Positions 44,555 through 55,900 of a stretch of DNA of 64,000 nucleotides are shown one piece after another. The position numbers and the translations under genes are program-made. The notes below the pieces were generated by a model. That model ran no database searches. It was given only the letters and a program-made list of their open reading frames with translations, and had not been told where the DNA came from. The stretch comes from Notospermus geniculatus. Lineage: Eukaryota; Nemertea; Pilidiophora; Heteronemertea; Lineidae. The stretch covers positions 71,936-135,935 of the forward strand of contig NMRB01000448.1 in NCBI GenBank assembly GCA_002633025.1, read 5' to 3'. The first letter of the stretch is position 1; every line of letters begins with the position of its first letter.

Positions 44555-45490
44555 CGAAGTGTTAGGAGAGTGCAGTATAAGTCTCATAGCCTCTTGAAGG
44601 TCGCCAAAATACTTGCCTGATACGTACTTCAAAGAATCAAGGCCTAGTTTTCAGCACACATTGAAAAAATAGTGCCAATGGCACTGTGCCCGCTTGGCTT
44701 GAAGCACAGTGGTGGGAATCATCAGCAACCCCATAAAAGCCACTTAGGTACAAACATGCCAAATTGCCATATTAATCTCTTGACTAAGAACATGCAAACC
44801 ATTAGAAAAAGAGCCAATTTCATAATTTCAGGTGAACTTTGACCTCTGTGACCTTGAAAAGTAGGTCAAATTAAAAATTCGGGTATTATATCTTATGTAT
44901 CCTTATTAGATATACCCATGAAAAAAATTTGACAAAAATCCATCTCTTGGTTATGGAGAAATAGCACTTTCAGTGATTTTGGTTTTGGCCCCCTAGTGGC
45001 AAAGTGAAGAATCAGATTTCACCGAAAGTTTGTCTGTAAGTTGCTATAACCTAGAGGTACATGTGTAGAAAGTTTCAACATGATAGTTCAAACCATTATC
45101 AAAATATAGCCCTTTGAAATTTTTCACAAAACGCCCCCTGGAGGCCAAAATAAGAATCCAATCGTGCTCAAAATCGAACTCGACCTAGATCTTAGGGCTA
45201 TATATAGACCCACCGAAGACCAAAAAGATTCGTTAAAAAGTAAAGGCGCTAGAGCGCTAACAAACCAAAAGTTTACGGACGAAGCGCCGTATCGCCGTAC
45301 CGCCGTACGGACGCACGACAGACCACCACTAAATGACCCCAACCACAGCATAAGCCCTGCTGGGCCTTGCGGCCAAGCGGGCTAAAAACTGCAGGCAGAG
45401 CTCTAATGTATTCAGATAGAACATAGTACATTATACACTACATTAACGTCGGAGGACGTAAGCACTTTCTGAATTCAACACAGTGAGGCT
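44555..45490. mobile_element. Dispersed repeat with a nested inverted-repeat element
   Basis: The outer parts (aagtgttaggagagtgcag at 44558 and gcaggcagagctctaatgt to acgtcggaggacgtaagc at 45390-45462) match 4100-4310 in reverse. The inner part, about 44690-45385, has ends cccgcttggc / gccaagcggg and is absent from the other copy. No transposase is recognised. Confidence 0.75.
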
Positions 45491-45737
45491 TTAATGAAGC
45501 GGTTTTACATCGAAGACACTAGAGAAGTTTAAGTACTTTAATCAGACAGTATACTAGTATACCATAGCATTATTCAAATTTCAATGTTTCTGCAAAAGTT
45601 TTGTGCGGACGTTAAATTCAGCAAGTTTCTGCACCTGATTAACCTTGTAATTTATGGCAACCTTTGTTCAAATATTTTTCAATCTAGCATAGAATGCTAG
45701 AAAACCCTGACAGAAGATGCCGTCTGCTAGACTCCAG

Positions 45738-45895
45738 GGGCCAGTTGCACAAAAAGTTGAAAAGATAAAAATCTGTTAATTTAACTTTTCCTGTTAAATC
45801 CTTAACTTTGTTTTAACTTACAAAACTAACATTTTGGGATAAGTTAACGCCAAGATAAACTAACAGTGATTTTTAACTTTTGTGCAACCGGCCCC
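45738..45895. mobile_element. MITE with ggggccagttgcacaaaa ends
   Basis: ggggccagttgcacaaaaag pairs with cttttgtgcaaccggcccc. Half of the same family lies in the 3' UTR at 2800-2865. Confidence 0.85.
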
Positions 45896-45897
45896 AG

Positions 45898-45953
45898 GGC
45901 CCGTATGCATAAAGGTGGAATAAGCTTATTCCACCTTTCTGCATACGGGCCCA
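45898..45953. repeat. 56-bp near-perfect palindrome
   Basis: gggcccgtatgcataaaggt, then ggaataagcttattcc, then its complement, with one mismatched pair. It directly follows the previous MITE. It may be a minimal MITE or a cruciform-prone site. Bases 45955-46960 hold nothing recognised. Confidence 0.85.
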
Positions 45954-47019
45954 GCGGTAGATGAGTCAAGAATAACAGAAAATGGCTCAAATTAAATCAG
46001 GAAAGAAACATGAAATTTGAATTCATAAAACAAATAAGGACCGACCTTCTCATAACAAAATTCACCACTACCCAAATTTCGTAGCAAACGCTAATTACAA
46101 AAAATGAATATGTGACTAGATAATTAATGCTGCTAATTGAATATGCAAATTCTTGTAAAATGAACTTTGAACTCTTTGTTCGGACAGCGAAATACTGAAA
46201 ATACCAGTAACAAAATCATCCACTAACGAGCAAAATGTGACCTGCTGATTTTGAACTAATTATGATATCTGGCCAAATCACTAATTTTAATCTAACAAAA
46301 AACTCATTCCTTTTACAGACTGAATTCCAAAGGGGAAACAAAAGCCTACTTTTTTAAAATTTTCAGCAATTCACCAAATGCTTGCAACCCATTCACTGCT
46401 ACGGCGAAGTTTCTCAAAAAGGGATACATACCGGAACACAAAAAAAATTTAAAAGCAATGAAACCCACTACATACATGTAAGTATTCACTGGAAAGCTCT
46501 CAGTGAGCGTTTTCCAATGAATACCTATGTGACAGGGTTTCTGTAAGATTGCAGGATTTGGTTGGTTTATAGGTACATGTATTTAGGAAATTGCCACTGG
46601 TCTTAAAATGGTTTGTTATTGTTTGTTATTATTGTTCCATGGTACATGTATTTTGGTGCACCCTGTAATGTTTCCGTTGGTTGTAACACCTTTCGAAGAG
46701 AATATCGACTACATACGTTCCTGTCGAAGTAGTCAGTTTGACATGTTGTTTCTGCCGTGCAATTAAAAGTGTGAATTGCGCACAGTAGGCAAAGTTAGGG
46801 CGGCACCTAACAACTGATGACTGTCCCAGGACCAGGAATGTCGGAATCCTTTCTTGAATTTGCTTGTCTAATATTGCAGTTTGCACCCAACATGTAGAGA
46901 TGAAATCAACAGTGAATACCATGAATAAAGAGATCCCTGATGAAGATTTAAGGCGATTCCTGAAAACAGCTTTAACAGAAACCCTGATCCAAACACTTGA
47001 AGACGCTCACCGGCCACAG

Positions 47020-47660
47020 CATGAACAGAGACCCTGATCTAAAAACGTAAAGACGCTCCCCATCCACAGCATAACAGACACAGCTGATTGACAGCATGAA
47101 CAGAAAGCCTTGAAATAAACATGAACAAACACCCCTCCCACCCACAGCACAGAGGTCCATGATTCACAGCACGACATGAACTTAGACCCATGATTCACAA
47201 CACGGTGTGAACAGAAACCCATGATCCACAGCACGGCAGGAACAAAGGCCCTTGATTCACAGCACAGCAGGAACAGAGACCCATGATCCACAGCACGGCA
47301 GGTAACAGAGACCCATGATCCACAGCACGGCAGGAACAAAGGCCCTTGATTCACAGCACAGCGTGTACTGAGACCCATGATCCACAGCACGGCAGGAACA
47401 GAGACCCATGATCTACAGCACGGCAGGAACAGGGACCCATGACCTACAGCACGGCATGAACAGGGACCATGATCCACAGCACGCCATGAACAGAGAGACC
47501 CACGCTCAGCAGCATGAATGGACAAACTTGGTCTGAAGCAAAAACAAAGAGCCGTGATGCTTGGCATCAGCATGAACAGATAGCCCGTCATAAATGTGTG
47601 AAGCAAGACCCAGATTCACTGCTGAGACCAACATCTCATCCACAGCACGAACAGAGACCC
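47020..47660. repeat. ~33-bp minisatellite (gacccatgatccacagcacg)
   Basis: About fifteen degenerate copies of gacccatgatccacagcacg, then gcaggaacaga. A 199-codon minus-strand frame across it is only the repeat read through and is not a gene. Confidence 0.85.
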
Positions 47661-47754
47661 TTTTCCATATCCTTGAGAGGATCATGAACAGAATACATGT
47701 ACAATGGCCAACAGAAACAGAAATCTACTGTGGAAAGCATTAACAGGTACAAAT

Positions 47755-47925
47755 GGTCAAAAGGCCTAGCATCAGCAGAGACCAAAATAGACAGCATGAC
47801 CAGGGACTAAAGTAGACAGTATGAACAGAGACCAAAATAGACAGCAAGAACAGACCAAAATAGACACCATGAACAGGGACAAAAATAGACAGCATGAACA
47901 GAGACTACTGATCCACAGCATCCAC
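47755..47925. repeat. ~25-29-bp repeat (agcatgaacagggac-aaaatagac)
   Basis: About six copies next to the 3' end of GAPVD1, probably in or just past its 3' UTR. Confidence 0.75.
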
Positions 47926-47979
47926 AATCAAAGTCCATTCTACAAGCTCACAACCATTACTGGTCTTCAAAGTCAAATT

Positions 47980-49951
47980 TTATAGGTTATAATCCATGGT
48001 TTTGATGAATTCTATCGCCGCTGAAAATTGCATCCACCAGTACTGTTCCTCGCCGCACAACCGTTTCTCGTAGAAGCTATTGACGTATTGTATCGTGGAG
48101 AGCAAACTCGGCGGGTTCGCTTTGATGAGGACGAAGATTAAAACGGGCATGAAGTCATCGGCGGCGGGCACGGACTTGTCACTGGCCATACTGAGCAAAT
48201 TCATTATCGTTGATGAGCAATTTAGGACGCATTTTAGTTTATCTTTGGGTGTCTGAAAAGAAAAAAACAAGGAACGGTGAGGAAAGTGGACTGTCGGCTG
48301 TCAGAGTGGCGTGATGCAAACATCGGCGCCTGTCACCTCTGAGGTCCAGGGTTCGATTGCCGGGCAGACCCGGTGATCACGATAGAGACGGCGACTCTCT
48401 CTGACAGCATACAATGTAGTTTTCTCCCGACACTCCAGTTTCCTCCTGCGGTGCATTAACTCATCTGCCCCCTGGCGTCCAGCAGACGGTATCTTCTGTC
48501 AAAGTTTTCTCACATCCTATGGTATCGATTGAAAAATATTTGAAGAAAGTTTGTTCCTATCAACCATCTGAAGAATGTTTCTTCAATTTCTTTCCAATTT
48601 ATTTAAAAAACATTTTAGCAACTCATAAGAAAAGATTGTCTGCTAAAATCTGGGGCAGATGAGTTAAATTAAATGTTAGAACGACATGCAGAAAAGACCA
48701 TGAGAATACTCACTTTGTAAGCATTAATCAGGTAAATCTCAGCTTGGGCCGACGGCCATGGACACTCAGAATGGTAGCTTTTTGGAATTCTTAAACATGG
48801 ATGATTCGGAGTTATGACACTGGAAAGTTTCTTGATGTGCTGATAAAGAATTCTGGAACGAAGCAAGAAAAAGTTCATTTCCGAGGATAAAGGAAGGAGC
48901 GCTGGGGCAGATCCAGTGGGTCGGGGAGGCCCGGACCCCCTGCAGTAAATCCTGGACCCCCACCCCCTGGAGTGGCAGTACTTACAGGTCCCTATGGAAA
49001 TCACCATCCCCGTTCGGACACATCGCGTGGGTGTATATCCGACTCATGATGTAACGTTCAATCGCGAGTTGCCCATCTTCTAATTGGTTATCACTGGCAG
49101 CTAAAGTGAGAGAAGATACAAGTGAAAAGGATGACGGCAATAATTAACATAATTTATGCTGTGTGAATCTGAGCCTTGCAATTTTCACAGGCATTGGGAT
49201 GACTGATGATACTTATTGATGACCAACACGCAAAATAATGATGATTTTTTCACAAAATATTTGGCTCAACCATTAAAGGACTATCAAAACCCTGTCAAAG
49301 CCACACCACTCACTGCAAAACCTGGTGAAAACCACTGCCTGGAAACGGGGCTTTTGTCTGTGGTTTCAACTTTCTAGGCCACCTGGTTAGAACCTAATGC
49401 AGGCCAAGGGCCAGGCCCTAAATTCATAAAACTACTTAAGTCTAAGTGTTACACTTATCATTTGTTCAACACAAAACATAAGTATCACACTCTGACTTGT
49501 GTTTATGAAGGACCCTCAACTATTACTAGGAATCCCACTGACGTCATCAAATCATGTGACTGGCTGTCAAAATGACGCAAACTGGCGTCAATAGGGCGCT
49601 ACACGTGGAGTGACATAGGCCTGACGTGATGAGACAGCACATGAAATAATGTCATCGCGTCATCGTGACGTTCCTTCAGGAAACACGTGTGGTCAATTTG
49701 ACGGCCAATGTGGCCTTTATGACGTCACGTGGGAAACCTCTATAGCAGATCGATGCCCACCTTGCCACATCGGGTCTTGCTGCATATGTCTGTACAAATT
49801 GTCTAAGAATTTCTCGACTAGATCGGCTCTCTCATCTGACACAGACAGTCGTTGGAATTCCGCCATGAAGCGTAACACGGCCTTCTCTCGCCGCTCGATG
49901 AAGATACGGACACAGACAGAGACCAGGTGCTTGCCGCATATTTCCTTGTCC
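47980..49951 (-). CDS. GAPVD1: GAPVD1 VPS9-domain exons 17-20
   Basis: The helical lead-in (KEICGKHLVSVCVRIFIERR; LVEKFLDNLYRHMQQDPMWQ) is followed by IPKSYHSECPWPSAQAEIYL and the catalytic core PAADDFMPVLIFVLIKANPP, then SLLSTIQYV. The Asp, Pro and Tyr that contact Rab5 in VPS9 proteins are all present. It ends WWMQFSAAIEFIKTMDYNL, like vertebrate GAPVD1. Confidence 0.95.
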
Positions 49952-52900
49952 CTGAAACGAGATATATTCAAATACTGTAAAGCAAGATAATTTTGCGGCT
50001 GGAAATTTTCGCGAATCAAGAATTATGGACACATTAGCGGCAGGATATTTTCGCGAGTCTCTGCCATTTTTTTCATTTTGTATTCATGGACTGTATTTAT
50101 CACTTGCGTGTACTCATATTCGCAACAGGAAATTTTCGCGACTCGTACACTCTCGCGAAATTCGCGAAAATTTCCTCCACGCGAAATTTTCCTGCGTTAC
50201 AGTACAGTGTAAATATGACCCGCTCCAGCAAAAGCAGGCGCTTGTTGCAGGTGATCATCATTGTTTATCAGTTTACTCAACTATTATCACTGCTGTCCAC
50301 TACTGTTGTCAACCTGCAGAGACGTACATTCCAGCTATTGTGTTTACGGTCGTTACACAAATTGAAACACTCACCTCTCAATTCTATATAATAATCTCTC
50401 TAAATGTGCCTGTGTGGCCAGCAGATTTTGTCGACATCGTACTAAATAGGAAATGTACGGTGTTCGGCTCTTGTAATCATCACGGAGGGAACGAATCAGC
50501 TTTTTTGTTCTGGAAATACAGGAAGAGAACAAGTTGGGCAAATGAAGAAGAGGGCTGGAGAACATGGAACTGTAACCTACGGAGCCGTGATAGCCTAGTG
50601 GTTATCACGTCCGCTTAGCAAGTGGCAGGTCCCGGGTTTGAATCCAGCTTGGCCCATATGGGATAAATCATCTCTGGCTCTTCAGTCCGTCGCATGGGAC
50701 AGTAAGCCGTGGTACCTTGTACCTTGTGTCTTTACAAGGACAAGTAAAAGACTCCATCCAAGTGAGGAACATGAGTAGCTTGAGATGGCCTCTTCCACAC
50801 CTACCAGGGCCAATAATGCTATGGCTTTGGCCCTGACGGAAAAATCTTATACAAGTACAAATACCGTAATTTGAATGGTTTCCAATAGATTTTTACGTCA
50901 GCAGCATCCAGTATGTTGGGAGGGCATATGGCCATTTCACCTGATTTGCCTTGTCGACACCAAAGACAGACTTCGTTGTCAATAGGTGGACAACTTTTCC
51001 CCATAACTCACCCCTCGTGATCAAACTGTCTGACACAGCGAATTGTCTCATGAAGTTGTGCGATCAAATCTTTATCCTGAAGGTTGATTGCCTCGGCTAA
51101 CTGCATCCTCAGCAACGCAACCAGGTCGTTGTCCTTCCTGTCATTTTCCTTACATCCCTGAGCCACCTGAAAAATCGCAAAAGAACTCTGCTCATTAGGC
51201 CACGTTGAAGAATATGTGAGGCGGTCAAGCAAAAGTAGACCCAGTGGCAACCGAGGAAAGGGTTAACGGCCTTACAACACAACAGCTGAAATGCACGTCT
51301 CTACAGGTTGACAATAGTGATAATAGTTGGGTAAACTGATGACCAATGATGATCACCTGGAACAAGCACCTGATTTTGCTGGGGCCAGTCACATGTGTGA
51401 CCCTCCACCACAAACTTAGTCGGAAGTCGCACGGAAAATGAGCCTAAACGTACTGAGATGACACCAGGAGATAAAGAAATAGAATCACTCAGATTTCACA
51501 ATAGACAGACAACACTGAAATTGACAGATAATTCAGTCCCAAACTGCCAACCTCAGAGCGAATTCCGACTGGTTTTGTGGTGGAGGGTCACATTTGTGAC
51601 CCGTGACAGCAAAATGAGTCGGAATGCGCACAGAAGAACACCCAAGGTGAACCAACGGTTTGTTGATTTCAGGATTGTCTGCCCATTGTGAAATTTGACT
51701 TTGTCCATTTCTGTAATTGTTCTCGGGTGTCACCTTGGGTCTTCTTTCCGGCGCATTCCGACTTATTTTGCTGTCATGGGTCACATGTGCCCATTTGCTG
51801 TAAGTGCAAGCCCACCCAGATGTGCCCCTGCATACTCAACAACTTCTACACTACAATTTATTGAAGCTCAAGAACTAAATCTCCAGTGTTCAAATCAAGA
51901 AAACAGAATCAAATGAAGAATTGAAGAGACGTGGTCGACACTTACCTGACTAAGTCGCCTGGTTGCGTGAACCGACCACGGCAAAGTCTGGAAATCAGCA
52001 GTGCTAAACACCATCCGCAATTTCTTCTTCGCGTCCAAGAATGCTTGGCATGTTTCTAAATTATCCGGGTCATACATCGGCGGACCTTCAACCTCATCAT
52101 CGACGATATTATCCCGTGGGCCTTTGACCGGTTCTGTTTCCATGACCATGTCACCGCCGGCACCCGGAGGTTCGGCTTGCGGTTTCTTCCGATATTTGTC
52201 CAGGATATCATCGCTTGTTTCTGAAAGGGAGAACGTATTTCACTTAGAACGAAAAACTGGTCGACGGTGGCACAGTGGTTCAGTGTCGGACTTGACACCG
52301 AGGGGGTCACAGGGTCCCCGCCAGAGGGTACTTTGGGTACAAATATAGTGCCCTAAAGAAATTTGAGGGTACGATATAGTACCCTGAAATAATCACTTCA
52401 GTAATGTTTTTCTTAAATTTGTTACATTTCAAATGCAACTTTCATGCAGAAGGAAGACTAATTTTGCATTTTGGAGTGTAAAAATGACTCTGGAGGCCAT
52501 TATTAACAGAAGGAAAAAAATTTTGAAAAAAAGGTTTTTTCAAAAAAAANNNNNNNNNNNNNNNNNCCCCCCCCCCCCAGGTCGTACCCTGGAAAAAAAT
52601 CCCGGCGGAAACCCTGGGTCACCGGTTTGATTACCAACCAAGCCGCCACTTTGTATTCTCACCTGGTCTGAAAGGATCAAGTGTTGCGCTGAATAAGCTG
52701 CTCCTTGAGTTCCCCAGAATGGTTTCTGGAGAGACTGGAGTAATAATGTGAATCGCCTTAAGACTGTACAGCAATGGAAACCACTATATAAAAGGCACAC
52801 ATCAAATTCAAGGGTTCTCACTGGCAACAAATTTAAGGGGTTCACTTCCCTTTTTTGCTTCTTACCTTGAAGGACTTCAGGTGACCCCATGAATCGCACG

Positions 52901-55900
52901 CCAGCCATGGCACCCACATCACTTCCACTTCGCTCGATGTTGATAAGGGTGCCAACTTCCTCTGATTTGGTACTTGCGCCACTACCCTTCCGTTTAGCGC
53001 CTGGAATCAAAAGTTTAGCATGATAGGCGTTGGTTTGATGTCGGGATTTTAATTCTCTACAGATTAAGTCTGACCATAAAATTACATCCAATGGAGGATT
53101 AGGGATCATGTAGATTGTAATGGGAGACTTTCCTTTAGAGGCCGTTAGAGGGCACCACTAGTTAGCGGTCCTAGAACGTCATGAAATTTGACGTCACAGA
53201 GAAGAAGCGCACATCCATAATGACATGGAGGCCATGGCTTAGGGCCACGACGTCAAATTTTATGACGTTCTAGGGCCGCTAACAGGCGGCCTCTATCGGA
53301 AGTCTCCAATTCTTGCGGTTGGAAGTGATTATGGCACAAAGGTGTTTTGTTTGAATGGCACAAACATGACTCGATCATAAAAATGTCCTCAACTTACTCC
53401 ACACTGCAGATTCTTACCTTTGTTGAACTTTTCTTTAAAGCTTTTGAAGAAACTGATTTTCTTTCCAGCAGAGGGGTCATCCTGAAATATTTGTTTTGAA
53501 ACTGGACTAAGGTGCAAGTAAAAGACCCCATCCAAATGAGGAACATGAGTAGTTTGAGATGGTCTCTGTCATACTCACCAGGGCCATTACACATTGGCTA
53601 AGGCTCTGACAATTTCATTGAAGCTGATAAGGCTACTAAAGTCTACTGAAGCTCACTAAAGCCTTATAGAAGAACCCCAGTCACATTGGGAAGTGCTCAC
53701 TCCTTTTGCGTGGAAATTCATGACGTCACAATTGAGGAACCCGCAGAACTACGCCACGACGTGGCGCTGTCAGTGTAAGACCCGGAAGTCCTATTTTCTA
53801 ACAGTATTTCCATTTACTTCTTGCCCCAAAATAAACCACTCTCTTTGGTTCAATTTTTATTAAATTACACTGTCCTGTTTCATGTTCAAAGTTCTCCATA
53901 TATCACTGCTTTGTTTCGTCAGAAATGCCACAGGATGCCAATACTGACAACGTCTTTTGGGGAAATTTGCACGGAAAATTGTGTAGAAAAATGTACACAT
54001 GCTTTGACGACGTGACGTCAACAGCGAAAAAAAGTGACGTCAGTACATGTACGTCATTCGGGTCTTATACTGACTGCGCCATCTGCAGTCATGCGGGTTC
54101 CCCATTCTAGTCTTACAGTGGAAATCAAAAGTTGTGTGGGCTGAAACTTACCCTGTCAGTTGGGGACACCACCATGGACCCCGACTTCAAAATAGGACCG
54201 CCGATATTTTCGAGGGCAGGTGACACAGCAATATGGCTCTCCGTGTAACTATGAGCTTTCATGACCAGCTCACCTCCATCCTCAATGGAACGTGGACCAT
54301 TCTGAAATTTTCAAAACTGACACTGAGAAAATTGAACCACACCAGGAGAGACAAAATTTTGACCAATCTCATGGTTTCCGCCAGAGGGTAAAATGGGTAA
54401 AATTCCGTACCCTTAAATTTTTCCAGGGTATGGATCCGTACCCTCAAAAACGTTGGGTAACCATTTTTCCATGAAGTGATATTACCGACGCGGGGATTTC
54501 ATGCTTCAAAATACGCCTAAAATGGCACCAAACATCGTTTAAAACCTTTTTAAAAATAAAAAAACAAATTTCAAAAAAAACATTTTTTTTGAAAAAAAAA
54601 ATTTTCAAAATTTTTCAAATTTCAAAATCAAAATGCAGTAAGCAGTGTCATGATAGCTATATCTTGTACTCTTGGCTCAAAGACAACTCATCTGCCCCCA
54701 GGTTTGAGCGGACAGTATAATCTGTCAAATGTTCTGACAGCCGTGGGAATGAATTGGAAAGAATTTGAAGAAACATTCTTCAGATGGTTGATAGGAACAA
54801 AATTTCTTCAAATATTTTTCAATCAATCCCATAAGATGTGAGAAAACTTTGAAAGAAGATGTCGTCTGCTGGACTCCATGGGCAGACGTGTTAAAGCAAG
54901 AAGACGACTCAATAAAACATTACGAAAAACTTACACCATCCACACCATCCACGAGTACTAAATTCTTCTCTTCGTCCTTCCCGACTGCATCTGTATCACT
55001 TTCCTGGAGCAACGGATCGAACAACGATATCGTCGCCGACAGTCGACTCGGTTGAATCGTAATATTCTGCTGCTCTGAAACTTTCAAACTCTGCGTGATG
55101 TCATCGACTAACTGATCAATTGCGGGTTTTTGCTCCTCCTGCGGCGTCTCTGATATCCCAGAATCCCGATCTCTGTGACTGATAATCTGCGGTGCCGTAT
55201 CTGTCTCCAGCTCATCCGGACGTTCTGCTGTATTGTCATTTTCGACGATTACAATCCGCTTCTGTTCCGGCAGGGGGAATTCTCGATCCGGCACTGACCG
55301 CCTCGTCTTCGCTTTAAAACCGGTCTTCGAAACTAAACTTTCCGGGTCCATAATCTGAATTACACGATCAACTTGACCTTCGACATCTCTCAAGGACACT
55401 GATTGACGTGCGTCATGTTGTGCTTTTGCTTCACTGGTCATGGGGTAATTCTGGATGATATCCGAAACCGAACGCAGGGGGACGTCACCCACGTCATTTG
55501 ACTGATCGGCCGATAGATTCCGTCCAAAACCGTTGGTAGGGTCGCTGAAGCGATCAGGTCTCGTGAGCCTCCCAAAGGCAGCATTCCTTGGTTGCGTGAG
55601 GAAATGTCGAGGTGTCGGGTCAACACCGCCCACAGCGCCGAGATTTTCAAGTTCGTGTAGTCCGTCAGCTGGGCTTGCTCCACCTGAAGAGAGAAGAGAC
55701 ATCGGGCCTGTCACATCCGATTAGCAAGCGGCAGGTCCCTGGTCCAAATCCCAGGCCAAGTGGGATTGATCATCCTGGCTCTTCAGTCCGTCGCATGGGA
55801 CAGTAGGCTTTGTTGTCTTGTACCTTGTGCCTTTGCCAGGGCAAGTAAAAGACCCCATCCAAGTGAGGAACATTAGTAACTTGAGATGGCCTCTTTCGCA

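Noticed and set aside
47007-47606. 199-codon minus-strand open frame rich in Cys, Trp and Val
   Set aside because: It is read entirely through the 33-bp minisatellite; residues repeat with the DNA unit, and there is no splice or homology support.
50819-51004. Frame with CLWCRQGKSGEMAICPP between GAPVD1 exons 15 and 16
   Set aside because: Exon 15 joins exon 16 in phase without it, no acceptor/donor pair fits, and part of it lies in the SINE tail.
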